Below, one piece after another: positions 7,801 through 16,324 of a stretch of 64,000 bases of DNA. The DNA lies in contig JAJYVU010000007.1 of NCBI GenBank assembly GCA_021791875.1, positions 1 to 64,000 of the forward strand, given 5' to 3'. The first letter of the stretch is position 1. The number at the start of each line of letters is the position of its first letter. The notes below the pieces were generated by a model. The model saw nothing but the letters and a program-made list of their open reading frames with translations, did no database searches and was not told where the DNA came from. A program made the position numbers and the translations under genes. This stretch comes from Acidobacteriota bacterium (lineage in GTDB: Bacteria > Acidobacteriota > Terriglobia > Terriglobales > Acidobacteriaceae).

Positions 7801-10800
7801 GCAGACAGGCACCGTTTGCCTCCGTTCCTCCAGTTGATTGACTGGCAAGCTGCGGGGCCTGCGCCGGTGGCGTGGTGATGACCAAGGTAGAGGTCGCCCC
7901 TGATCGCGTAAATCCGCTAGAGTTTGTGCCGCTTAAGCCTAGTGAATAGATACCGCTAGTGGCAGTGCCAGTCGCAATCGTGAGAGTGGAGTCGGTATTG
8001 TCATACACGGGCTCAGGATTGAACGTCGCTGAGGCGCCGGGGGGTACACCCGAGACCGCGAGAGAAATTGGTGACGCAGCGCTACCCGATGGGATACCAC
8101 CAAATCCAACCGTATACGATGCATTGGACCCACTCAGGACCAACTGAGGTGTCACACCTCCAGAGCTGCTTAGAAACTGCGGTGCATAAAAATCGTTCGG
8201 CGCCGTAAAGTTCAGCGTGAAACTAGCAGTGCCTCCTGCCGTGATCGTTTGACTTGTTGAAGGCGTAATACTGCTGAGCGTCAGATAGCTCGGAGTTCCG
8301 GAAAATGCGAGAGTATACGTTCCCGGTTCAGCTGAGAAAGTGTAGGGCCCTTCGCCAGAGTATGTCGCTGGCCCCGACAGGGTATACGCATACGCGTTTG
8401 TATCCGCGGGCAGGGGTGTGCCGTTTAACGTCGCAGTTACAGTGATGCTCCCTGTGCTGGGTTGCGCAGCCGTTCCAGTTCCAGTGAGCTGAACTACTTG
8501 CGGGCTGTCCGGGGCGTTGTCATAAATGATGAGTTGCCCCGTGCGAAGTCCAGTTGCGGTCGGGGCAAACGCCACTTGGATGTCATATGGCACCAAAGGA
8601 TTCAACAACAGAGGGAATCCACCGGATGGGAGACTAAGCACATAATCACTTCCTGCAGCGAGGGCAATACTGTACACCTGCAACGTACCACTACCGCTAT
8701 TCATCAGGCGCACTGTCTCCCCTGTGCTCTGGGTACCAACGGCCTGGCTATTGAACTGTACCAACGCCGGAGTAAGGCTGACCGCGGGCCCTGTCGGGGC
8801 TGACGTCACATTGAGCGAGAAGGCGACGCTGTGATTCGTAGTCGAGCTAGCTGCTGCGACAGTAACACTGTACGTCCCAGGAACGGCTGAGCTGTTCGCG
8901 CTGAACGTTAATGCCGAAGTCTGTCCAGAATTGATCGACGAGGGAGAAAAGCTGGCTGTTACACCGGCTGGAAGGTTCATAGCCTCTAGGACAAGACTCT
9001 GGGGTGTGCTGCCCACCGTAGCTGTCTCTACCTCAACAGTGGCTGTCCCAGACTGCGTTATGGATGTTGAGGCGGGTGCAGCCTGAAGAGAAAAGTCGTT
9101 CACAACTGGGGGCGACACGGTCCATGTCACCGGTGAAGTCTGCGTTCCGCTACTGGCGTCCGTGTCAACCTGAGAGTACGGACCCGGCGTTGAATAAACA
9201 ACCGAATAGCTGCAGGCACCATTGGAATCCGCGTAGGTCTGCTTAATGCTTTGGCTTCCATCCGGTAATGTAACCGTGTGTGTAATCAGCCCGTTTGGTG
9301 CAAATCCAGTATCTACCTTTGTGAATTGCGTAATACCAGCGGTTCCGCTTGAAGGAACCACGGACAGTATTGGGTCATCCGCAGTGACTGAAATCGTCAC
9401 CGCTGAGGAGACGGAAGCAGCGTAATTTGCGTCTCCACTATAATCCGCGGTAATAGTATGCGAGCCTAACGTGAGGTTGCTGGCACTATACGTGGCTGTT
9501 CCTCCGCCATTGATGGCGATAGGCGAGTTCAGGGCGGTAGTCCCGGCGTAGAACGTAATGTTCCCAGTTGGCGAACCGCCGCCGGATTGAACAGTTGCAG
9601 TCAGGGAGTCGCTCACTCCCTGAACAGTATGAGTTGCCCCTGCACTGAGTGTTGTTGTGGTGGGAACTGGTGCATTACTGGCATTGACCTGCACCGCTAT
9701 TTCGCCGTAATACGATGGATGTTGGCTATCGATGGCGATGATGTGGAATGTCTCGGGCGCCCCGTTCGTATTCGGTGGGGGCGTATTCGGCGGTGCCGTA
9801 TACTTTCCGGACTGCGTGATGGAACCGCCAGAAGCACCCTCAAGAATGCTCCAGATGACTGGCCCGCCGGATGAGGTCGAAGCCGTAAGAGTCGAAGTCT
9901 CCGCCGATGACACTGTCTGAGGCGAAGCGGTGATTTGCACTCCGCTATCTGTCATGACGTCATAAGGCTCGACGGCGCTTTCGATAGACATGATTGTCTG
10001 AATGGCCGAGCCAGTACAAGAAAGGAGATGTAACGGGACCGAGGTCCCGCATCCAGCGGGCACATAGTTGTAGTCAAATGTGTTGTTGACGGTTTGGAGG
10101 TTGCTTAAGGGTTGTGCATTGGGACCGAGGTTGCTGGCTAAAGTTTGCTCACCAATTCCGAGAACATTATCGTCTAAAGGCCCTGGAAGAGGCAGTAGAT
10201 TCGTCAGAACGGCCCACTCACTTGAGATTGAGGTTATCGTCAGGCCGGCAGGCAACTGATCCGCAGCTGCAGTGGTAGGCCCTGTGGTGCTATCGTAATT
10301 TAGCTGGGGAATTACACTCGCTGACCCCGAGAGGCTCATTTCAGTCTTATCAATAGATGGGCCGGCGTAACATTGGGATTCAACCGACGGAAGAACGAGA
10401 CCGACGTAATACGCAAGGTTACTCAACTGTTCTGCAGTCAACCTAGTACCACCGTCCGGGGTGTCCAGCGTTACGAGAGAAGCAATGTCATTGAAATAAT
10501 GGAGGTCATTTGAGGCATAGTCAGTTGGTGTCGCAAGCCCCTCGATGTACGATCTGGCATCAAGTCCTCCCAGACTGTGTGCCACAACGATTACGCGCGG
10601 TGCTCCGGTTACTTGTTTAACAGCCCAGATGATATGCGCTAATTCATTGCCTTTCTCATAGACCGGAACTGCCGCAGTTTCAAGTGGATTAAAGTACCGG
10701 TAATCAGAGTGTGTTGAATCATACAGAGCTACGTCAAAGAAGCGTGCGCCAGGATCATACTTCTTCAAATATTGCACACTAAGAATTGGGTCGGAAGCAG

Positions 10801-11254
10801 TGAGACTTGTCGTGGGTTTCTGAAACCATACGTTCGTATCGTCATAAAAGGCGACATATTCGTCCGTATTTCCGTACAACCCCGGACTGTTCTCATGCAG
10901 GAGAGACTTTATGTCTTGCTCAAGCGGAACAATTGAATTCGCCGAATCGCAAAATCCGTGGACGAAGATTACCGGAAGCGCAACCTGGTTAGCAGTCTGC
11001 GCTGAACTGGGAACCGTACCGGAAACTACTACTCCTAGGCATACCAGGAATGCCGCAACTGCACGATAGAGTGCTCGCTGAATCCTCGATCCGTTCTTGA
11101 ATAGGAGGGGAGGAATTCCATCCCTTCGGCCGCGGCCTTCTTGTGAATTGCGGCCTGCCGTCCGCATGGTGTAGCTACATGACTGACGTCGTGCAGGTCT
11201 CGGGCGAACATGGATAAGATCTTCCCAGCCGCAGCGTTGAGGTGGCTTATGCAC
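4868..11254 (-). CDS. Giant secreted hydrolase / beta-propeller / Ig-ASH multidomain protein
   Basis: The product has 2128 residues. The start is ambiguous: GTG at 11254 or ATG at 11167, neither with a clear SD. The signal sequence is at about residues 61-86. Residues 92-400 are an alpha/beta-hydrolase of the PGAP1/lipase type, with oxyanion FVHGF, nucleophile Ser227 in VVAHSLGGLD, and LDTPDGG. Bacterial Ig-like and ASH/choice-of-anchor segments come next. Seven PD40-like repeats (SADGRYVAF...SSATNL, encoded at roughly 6700-7800) would make one seven-bladed propeller. More ASH repeats (SVSVTFKPASSG) and Ig domains follow. Two hydrophobic stretches near the C-terminus (FTLAILCFLGFGG; VLCVIVGVFGLMGCGG) come before a last Ig strand set, a C-terminus common in Acidobacteriota secreted proteins. 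It is probably a surface esterase or adhesin. GC is lower than in the later core genes. Confidence 0.8.
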   Translation of the reverse strand: MHKPPQRCGWEDLIHVRPRPARRQSCSYTMRTAGRNSQEGRGRRDGIPPLLFKNGSRIQRALYRAVAAFLVCLGVVVSGTVPSSAQTANQVALPVIFVHGFCDSANSIVPLEQDIKSLLHENSPGLYGNTDEYVAFYDDTNVWFQKPTTSLTASDPILSVQYLKKYDPGARFFDVALYDSTHSDYRYFNPLETAAVPVYEKGNELAHIIWAVKQVTGAPRVIVVAHSLGGLDARSYIEGLATPTDYASNDLHYFNDIASLVTLDTPDGGTRLTAEQLSNLAYYVGLVLPSVESQCYAGPSIDKTEMSLSGSASVIPQLNYDSTTGPTTAAADQLPAGLTITSISSEWAVLTNLLPLPGPLDDNVLGIGEQTLASNLGPNAQPLSNLQTVNNTFDYNYVPAGCGTSVPLHLLSCTGSAIQTIMSIESAVEPYDVMTDSGVQITASPQTVSSAETSTLTASTSSGGPVIWSILEGASGGSITQSGKYTAPPNTPPPNTNGAPETFHIIAIDSQHPSYYGEIAVQVNASNAPVPTTTTLSAGATHTVQGVSDSLTATVQSGGGSPTGNITFYAGTTALNSPIAINGGGTATYSASNLTLGSHTITADYSGDANYAASVSSAVTISVTADDPILSVVPSSGTAGITQFTKVDTGFAPNGLITHTVTLPDGSQSIKQTYADSNGACSYSVVYSTPGPYSQVDTDASSGTQTSPVTWTVSPPVVNDFSLQAAPASTSITQSGTATVEVETATVGSTPQSLVLEAMNLPAGVTASFSPSSINSGQTSALTFSANSSAVPGTYSVTVAAASSTTNHSVAFSLNVTSAPTGPAVSLTPALVQFNSQAVGTQSTGETVRLMNSGSGTLQVYSIALAAGSDYVLSLPSGGFPLLLNPLVPYDIQVAFAPTATGLRTGQLIIYDNAPDSPQVVQLTGTGTAAQPSTGSITVTATLNGTPLPADTNAYAYTLSGPATYSGEGPYTFSAEPGTYTLAFSGTPSYLTLSSITPSTSQTITAGGTASFTLNFTAPNDFYAPQFLSSSGGVTPQLVLSGSNASYTVGFGGIPSGSAASPISLAVSGVPPGASATFNPEPVYDNTDSTLTIATGTATSGIYSLGLSGTNSSGFTRSGATSTLVITTPPAQAPQLASQSTGGTEANGACLLEPEAMSSDGRYVVLESSATNLGSSYQGIYVRDLTAGTTSLVSVSSSGVPANNESYTPSISADGRYVAFDSSATNLTAGAVSGNSGIYVRDTQAGTTERVDLANDGTVANGNSSGPTAISADGRFVAFISAATNLVSGASGEQAYLHDRANGTTELASVSNSGSPANASVNSVAISADGRFVAFVTAATNLTTQNTGGRLQLYVHDFLTKQTTLLSVGVDGQPANNNVSSGSGTFGPPVMSAGGRYTVFSSYATNLITEPVDTNGAHLFMHDSVTGQNRLIDVDSVGTPLGGWSSFTNPAISADGRFVSFTGFDQVLIHDTVSNRSAVVSLSSNGAAANNTVSPQYTAISPGGGEIAFVSTATNLASNTSGNADVFVAQNPFVSSPFLQSAALSSGSVVGGTVVTYTVTLNAPAPTGGATVNLATDNSTVLQIPSVIYVPAGDTTAAVSLPTVPVSTETSLTITASYNDGSSAVVLAVESGAILGTDPPAEDFGYQAVGTTSAPEPITLTNSGTAPLTLNSVQLASGQYFSISQNTCGSTVAVGSSCSVSVTFKPASSGSLSDTLQISYGSPASVQSVSLTGTGATASAVLDPTTLSFGNTSVFATSMQTLSLSNSGTDEMTGISTSISGQNAGNFSISHDGCTGVVLPANTSCSLTVSFAPDSAGQMQANLLVADSAAGSPQTVALSGNATTDTPVVTVQPSSSSVTTAQSLSVSINVAGVSGEPAPTGSVTLTSGSYSSAATTLSSGAATISIPAGQLAAGADTLTAAYTPDSSSSSTYNSASGSATVSVTQTPAGSFSLSNTGSISISPGATTGNTTTITATPSSGFTGSVNLSCKVTSTPSNATDPVTCNIPSQISITGTSASTATLTVDSAASTSNAVASSLSGNLFSGGGFTLAILCFLGFGGLRKNWSRALVLCVIVGVFGLMGCGGANSLSKSQSTGGTSGTTPGAYVVTVTGNSGTVTQTTNVTVTVN

Positions 11255-11900
11255 GGTTATCTACTCCGCAGTCGGATTTTGAGCCTAACAGTCGAACTGG
11301 GCTGGATAGGGTCGCTTTACTTGGGTCGCTGAAATGCTGATCAGCCCATCGAAATTGCGCAGTCCGGCAGTTGTTCTCACGATGCGGAGCCTGTATTGCT
11401 GATTCATTCCAAATTGACTCTTCTTCGGCGCATCTCGATTGCAGTTTTGAATAAGAATCCATCGAACAGCTTCCTTTCCGTGAGGCGCAACTCTTACACC
11501 AACCTGTTTGTGAACACAATTCCCGTAGACTTTTCTGGCCGTCTACTTGACAGGACCTCGCGTTTGATCAGCGGAATGACCTTTGTTCTCTCGGCGGCGA
11601 ATGGTTTCGGCCGTCTGACCGCTGGCGTATGTGGATAGTGGGAGGACCGTGTTCGAAGAGCCACTCTTTCCTTCCGGCTGGATGTCTTCGAGTCGCGTGC
11701 CCCACAAATGGGGCAGCCATCTGGTCCCAAGGCAGTAAAATCTCTATCGTCTCGTTACTTCCTTTAGTTATCGGCAAGTTAAAGCTCCGAATTGAACTTG
11801 CTGTTGGCCAAAAGAGTACAATTTAGAGCAGTAAATCGCGCTGAAGCCTTGCTGAAAAGGCGCTGAAAAAGTTCTGAAAGACGGCTAGCGGAACAGGATC
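11255..11900. other. Divergent intergenic region
   Basis: These 646 nt separate the giant minus-strand gene from the plus-strand CadC-like regulator. I see no credible ORF; those present are short, Cys/Ser-rich chance frames. It should contain both divergent promoters and, by context, the binding site of the winged-helix regulator, but I cannot point to a definite operator. Confidence 0.5.
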
Positions 11901-14018
11901 ATGCCATCTGCGGAATCAACGGAAAAAGCCTCGTCCGCGTTCGGAGGCTTCGTTCTCGACGCACAACGTCGTGGGCTATATCGCGGAGACGAGCGCGTCC
12001 ATCTCACGCCTATCCCCTTCAAAGTTCTGGAGTTTCTCGTACAACACCAAGGCTCCGTCGTCTCGAAGGAGCAGCTTCTCGTTGCTGTCTGGGGTGGCCA
12101 GCGAGAGGAAAATACCGTGGAACAGGCCATCCGGCAGATTCGACGGGCGTTGGGCGAGGACAGGGAGGAACCCCGGTTTATCCAGACGATACCCGGGGTC
12201 GGCTATTGCTTCATTGCTGAAACGGCAGTAATTGGCGGGGAACCTAGGGAGAAGCTTGATGTTCCATCATCGACCGAATCAGATGTAAGCACGGGTCGCC
12301 CGGAAGTTAGAGCCCATAGGGCTACGATAATAGCGAGCCTTACCATAGGGATTGCCGTCTGTGCCTTCGTCATTACCATGGTCGCTTTGCAGCTTCCGTC
12401 GGCACGCCTTTCGGCAACCACCCCCGTCCGGCTTGATCAGTCCCGAGCTCTCATTTTGTCGCCCCTGCTAAGCGATGGCGTAAAGATCTATTACCCCCGA
12501 TATGAGAACGGTCAATACAGTGTCGCGGCAACGCCAATTGAAGGGGGCACCGATGTCGTAATTCCAACCGGCCTTCCGAATCCCGAGCTGTGCGACCTGA
12601 CGCCGGACGGCTCAAGAATGCTCCTGCGTGACCTGGCGCGGTCCAGGGATAGCGATAATCCTCTTTATGTTTTGAACAAAGGTGGCAAGGCCCGGAGAGT
12701 TGGCAACATCCAAGCCTACGATGCAGCTTGGTTCCCCGGCGGGAAGAGGATTCTCTACTCTGCAAAGGGCGTCGTCTATTCAACTAACATCGCGGGGAGC
12801 ACCAGTCATAGGCTGTTCAGCGTCCCGGGAAATGCCTACTGGTTCCGTTGGTCACCTAATGGCCGGGAACTACGGTTCACCGTGCTGAACCGGAAGAACG
12901 AAAGGCTTTCGCTATGGCAAGTCGATGCCGGTAGCGATCACCCTCGTCAGCTTTTCACCAGGCTGGGGCATTACGTCTGCTGCGGTACATGGACGCCAGA
13001 CGGCAGATTCTATTTGTTTCAGGTGCGCAATGGAAACTCTTATCAAATATGGGTGCAGCCAACGACGCGGGGCAGCATTTTCCCTCTCCACAATCGGCCC
13101 TACCCCCTCGTTTTTGGCGCTGTGAGTTATCGCAGCCCCTTGGTAAGCAAGAATGGCAAAAGGCTGTTCCTGCGAGATTCAGAACCCAGGGGTGAACTCA
13201 TGCGCAATGACCCACAACTGGGAGAATTCATTCCATTACTCCCCTCCATTCCCGTTCATACCCTGAACTTCTCCAGGAACGGACATTGGATCGCGTACAC
13301 CAGCTCCACGGATAACAACCTCTGGCGGTGCCGCTCGAACGGGACGCAATGCATTCCGCTCACGCAAACACTGAGATATACGTTGATGCCCCGATGGTCG
13401 CCGGATGGACGGATGATAACGTTCATGGGTCTTACTTTTCAAAGCGACTGGCGGATATATGTTGTTTCCGCAGATGGTGGCCACGCACGCGCCGTGTTCA
13501 AGGGGAGTCAAGCAGAAGGCTATCCTGACTGGTCCCCCGACGGAAAGCACCTGGCATTTTCCGAGGTCGTCCCAGTTGCGCGTCCTGATGGCATCCACAT
13601 TCTGGACCTGCATACCGGCAAGGTTTCGACCTTGCCAGGATCAACAAACTTCTATCTGCCGCGCTGGTCTCCAAACGGCCGCTATCTTGTTGCATTGCAC
13701 TCTGGGAATCATTTTCTATATTTGTACAACTTCGCCACAAAGTCGTGGCAGCCGCTGGCAAAGATGCGGGTCGGTTACCCAAACTGGTCGCATGATGGGA
13801 AGGAAGTGTATTTCGAATCCATCGTTAGCGGAAGCCGCATAGCCTACCGCGTGGGGTTGGAAAATCACGTCGTCGATAAGGTTGCCAGCCTTGCAGGTGT
13901 TGACCCCAGCCCCTCTATCATGGGCGACTGGATGGGCCTCGGACCCAACGATTCAATCCTGACGGTTCAAAACATGAGCACCGACAATATCTACGAGTGG
14001 AGTTTGGCTGCCAGATAG
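11901..14018 (+). CDS. CadC-like membrane winged-helix regulator with TolB-like propeller
   Basis: This is a 705-residue one-component regulator. Residues about 12-108 are an OmpR/PhoB-type winged helix (FGGFVLDAQRRGLYRGDERV onward; VEQAIRQIRRALGED; FIQTIPGVGYCF). A transmembrane helix is at about 142-166 (IIASLTIGIAVCAFVITMVA). The remainder is periplasmic, with repeated WSPDG/WSPNG motifs (RWSPNGREL, RWSPDGRMITFMG, DWSPDGKHLAFSE, RWSPNGRYLVA, NWSHDGKEVYF) forming a TolB/WD40-like propeller. The architecture is frequent in Acidobacteriota and implies a membrane-tethered transcription factor sensing a periplasmic ligand or protein. It is transcribed divergently from the giant propeller protein, which may be its target; this is inferred from position. 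Confidence 0.85.
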   Translation: MPSAESTEKASSAFGGFVLDAQRRGLYRGDERVHLTPIPFKVLEFLVQHQGSVVSKEQLLVAVWGGQREENTVEQAIRQIRRALGEDREEPRFIQTIPGVGYCFIAETAVIGGEPREKLDVPSSTESDVSTGRPEVRAHRATIIASLTIGIAVCAFVITMVALQLPSARLSATTPVRLDQSRALILSPLLSDGVKIYYPRYENGQYSVAATPIEGGTDVVIPTGLPNPELCDLTPDGSRMLLRDLARSRDSDNPLYVLNKGGKARRVGNIQAYDAAWFPGGKRILYSAKGVVYSTNIAGSTSHRLFSVPGNAYWFRWSPNGRELRFTVLNRKNERLSLWQVDAGSDHPRQLFTRLGHYVCCGTWTPDGRFYLFQVRNGNSYQIWVQPTTRGSIFPLHNRPYPLVFGAVSYRSPLVSKNGKRLFLRDSEPRGELMRNDPQLGEFIPLLPSIPVHTLNFSRNGHWIAYTSSTDNNLWRCRSNGTQCIPLTQTLRYTLMPRWSPDGRMITFMGLTFQSDWRIYVVSADGGHARAVFKGSQAEGYPDWSPDGKHLAFSEVVPVARPDGIHILDLHTGKVSTLPGSTNFYLPRWSPNGRYLVALHSGNHFLYLYNFATKSWQPLAKMRVGYPNWSHDGKEVYFESIVSGSRIAYRVGLENHVVDKVASLAGVDPSPSIMGDWMGLGPNDSILTVQNMSTDNIYEWSLAAR

Positions 14019-14178
14019 CGGCAAGTTCAACAGCGTCAAAAGCAATGTTGGAGAGGATTCAGCACCCCGCCCCTGACACCGCTGAGCACCTCATCGCCCT
14101 GGAAAATCCCCTCGCCACGGTGTTGCAGCCGGCAACTCCGTCCTTGCATTTATGCATTTATATGGCATAATTACAAGG

Positions 14179-15369
14179 ATGATCACCCGCCGTCTGCAGC
14201 CACGACTTTCGGCTCTGCTGGATCAATTCCCAGCGGTGGCGCTCCTCGGACCTCGACAGGTCGGCAAAACAACGCTGGCCCTCGCGCTCAGCGAGCAATA
14301 CGCCCCGGACGCGTTGTATCTGGACCTGGAGCTCCCTTCCGATCGTGCCAAGCTCTCCGATCCTGAGCTTTACCTCAGCCAGCACGAGGATAAGCTCGTC
14401 ATCCTGGATGAAATTCATCGTCTGCCCGGCCTCTTCACAACCCTTCGCGGCCTGATCGACCGGCGGCGGCGCAAGGGACGCCGCAATCGGCAGTTTCTCC
14501 TGCTCGGCTCAGCCTCCATCGACCTTCTGCATCAGTCCGCCGAAACCTTGGCAGGCAGAATTGCCTACGAGCAGCTCACGCCGCTTCTGCTGTCTGAGAT
14601 CGCAAACTTTGCCCCCAACGCGGAGAATCATCTTTGGGTTCGCGGTGGATTTCCGGATTCATTCCTCGCCGAGAACGACGAACAAAGCTTCCGTTGGAGG
14701 ATCTCCTTCATCCAAACCTATCTCGAACGCGATGTCCCAGCTCTTGGCCCACGAATTCCAGCCGAGACACTACGACGCTTCTGGCAGATGCTGGCCAACA
14801 ATCAGGGGCAGATGCTGAATGCGGCTCAGCTTGCCGGCAGTCTCGGTGTCAGCGGACACACCGTCGCCCGCTATCTGGACATCATGGTCGATCTCCTCCT
14901 CGTGCGCCGCCTGCAGCCGTGGGCGTCAAACGTCGGCAAGCGTCTCGTCAAATCCCCCAAGGTGTACGTGCGAGACAGTGGCCTTCTGCACGCGCTTCTA
15001 GACATCCAGACCCAGGAGCAACTCCTCGGCCATCCCGTGGTCGGCGCCAGCTGGGAGGGCCTGCTCATCGAGAACATTCTGCCTTCCCTTCCCTCCACCA
15101 CGAATGCATTCTTCTACCGCACCGCTGCCGGAGCCGAAATCGATCTCGTGATCGAGCCGCGCCCCCGGCAACGCTGGGCGATCGAAGTGAAGCGCTCCGT
15201 CAGCAGCCCCGTTCCGAGCAAGGGGTTTTACCTTGGTTGCGAGCATGTCAAAGCTACGCGCCAAATCGTTCTCTACCCAGGAGACGAAGCTTACAAGCTG
15301 GATACAAAGACGGAAGTCATTCCCTTTCGCAAATTCTTCACGGATGGCTTCATGCACGCAGAAGCGTGA
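14179..15369 (+). CDS. AAA ATPase with DUF4143 (AAA_14 family)
   Basis: The 396-residue protein has Walker A in LLGPRQVGKTTLALALS, Walker B in LVILDEIHRLP, a sensor in FLLLGSASIDLL, and the C-terminal DUF4143 region (TYLERDVPALG; LAGSLGVSGHTVARYLDIM, a winged-helix-like part; VYVRDSGLLHALL; WEGLLIENIL). The last part ends with a nuclease-like IDLVIE and WAIEVKR pattern (the E/D-x-K core of PD-(D/E)XK folds) typical of this family. ATG 14179 is preferred over 14152 because it matches the conserved N-terminus ITRRLQPRL. A TATGGCATAAT-type box lies just upstream. Family members are often linked to mobile DNA, and this one sits about 200 nt from an att-like tRNA fragment. The exact function is unknown. 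Confidence 0.8.
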   Translation: MITRRLQPRLSALLDQFPAVALLGPRQVGKTTLALALSEQYAPDALYLDLELPSDRAKLSDPELYLSQHEDKLVILDEIHRLPGLFTTLRGLIDRRRRKGRRNRQFLLLGSASIDLLHQSAETLAGRIAYEQLTPLLLSEIANFAPNAENHLWVRGGFPDSFLAENDEQSFRWRISFIQTYLERDVPALGPRIPAETLRRFWQMLANNQGQMLNAAQLAGSLGVSGHTVARYLDIMVDLLLVRRLQPWASNVGKRLVKSPKVYVRDSGLLHALLDIQTQEQLLGHPVVGASWEGLLIENILPSLPSTTNAFFYRTAAGAEIDLVIEPRPRQRWAIEVKRSVSSPVPSKGFYLGCEHVKATRQIVLYPGDEAYKLDTKTEVIPFRKFFTDGFMHAEA

Positions 15370-15574
15370 GTGCCGAGTGTTGCGTACGCTCAACTGCTCC
15401 CGGATGGTCTATCCTCAGCGGCAGGCTGACGCCGCAGACCCCCTGTCCTGACCTCTACCTTTTCACTCAGATTTAGGTGCTGACAGGGTGCTGAAGCGTG
15501 TTTTTAGGTGCTGAAGGGCACTTTGGGGGCCATCAGTGCTCTTTATTTTCAATAGGTTACGACCATTAAATCGC

Positions 15575-15619
15575 TTGACACGGTAGAGGTCGCTGGTTCG
15601 AGTCCAGTCGTGCCTACCA
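15575..15619 (+). repeat. 3' half of tRNA-Val(GAC), attachment-site remnant
   Basis: The sequence reads, in order: anticodon loop TTGACAC (GAC anticodon), 3' anticodon stem GGTAG, 5-nt variable loop AGGTC, T arm GCTGG-TTCGAGT-CCAGT, acceptor 3' strand CGTGCCT, discriminator A and encoded CCA. The 5' half is absent: the bases before 15575 do not pair with GGTAG and contain no D arm or acceptor. This is the classic footprint left at the distal end of an element integrated into the 3' half of a tRNA gene. The plus-strand orientation puts the element to the left, so the intact tRNA-Val should lie beyond position 1. Confidence 0.8.
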
Positions 15620-15694
15620 TTCAAATCAACAACTTAGAGTGGCAAGAATGGCAATCTGGGTCCAAGCGCGGGTCCAGAAAGGTCCACATGTGGA

Positions 15695-15862
15695 TCAAGC
15701 CGCCTCAGTTGGGCTCGTCTGCATCACCAGCGCCGCCAGCCGCTCCTGCGCCTGCCTCTTCGCCGCTGTCGCGCCCTGAGCGCATAGCCCAAGCGTAACA
15801 ACCGGCGTCGGGCGCCGCATCAGCTCCTGCTTCGTCTTCCCCTCATTCTCATTTGCATAGAA
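15695..15862 (-). pseudogene. Decayed coding remnant (unidentified, possibly integrase tail)
   Basis: This 55-codon open frame has no start and runs from an upstream stop to a TGA at 15695. It has protein-like character: KTKQELMRRPTPVVTLG, then ATAAKRQAQERLAALVMQ. A second frame just upstream (about 15800-15950) reads TLGGHHEGHWPAYIPAVVYH, and the two could be one frameshifted gene. It starts about 75 nt from the tRNA-Val att remnant, where an integrase gene end would be expected, but I cannot identify integrase active-site residues. Identity is unproven. Confidence 0.35.
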
Positions 15863-16324
15863 CTAAGGTGGTACACAACCGCCGGAATGTATGCCGGCCA
15901 ATGCCCTTCATGATGCCCACCAAGCGTGCCGCCGATTGTCATGGTTGTGACAGCAGTCACATACAGTCGTAGCGATGTCTTTCTTATAAACAATCAGCCT
16001 TAAGAACCAGGTCGCCGGTACAGGCGCCCTTCCGGAATACAACGTGATAAATGCCTGTAGAGACGTGGAAGCTCATACTCAAAGAGTCCCAGCGACTCAG
16101 TTCGCATCCCTCATTCACTTTCTGTTTCGGAACCCCAGTGGACCGATGAGATGGAACCACAGCGAAGACCATCGAATCCACGTCGTGGATGCTGATACCT
16201 CCTCGGCAATCCGGCGGCTGGAATACCCCATAGAAACGCAGGGCCTTGGCCCGATGCCCATCATCTGCGAAGAGCTGGCCTCGACGAGGCCCATAGCTTT
16301 GAATTCCGCCTCCGGGAGTGTTCT

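Larger units (their letters stand above)
15370..16324. other. Island boundary region without intact genes
   Basis: This 955-nt stretch contains the tRNA-Val 3' fragment (15575-15619) and a decayed-looking minus-strand coding remnant (15695-15862). Otherwise I see no convincing gene. It marks the transition from the accessory region to core-like sequence. Confidence 0.6.

Noticed and set aside
11247-11519. 90-residue minus-strand ORF ahead of the giant gene
   Set aside because: Cys/Ser-rich composition, no SD, no recognised domain.
15984-16181. 65-residue minus-strand ORF
   Set aside because: No family signal and no start signal; within the non-coding boundary region.
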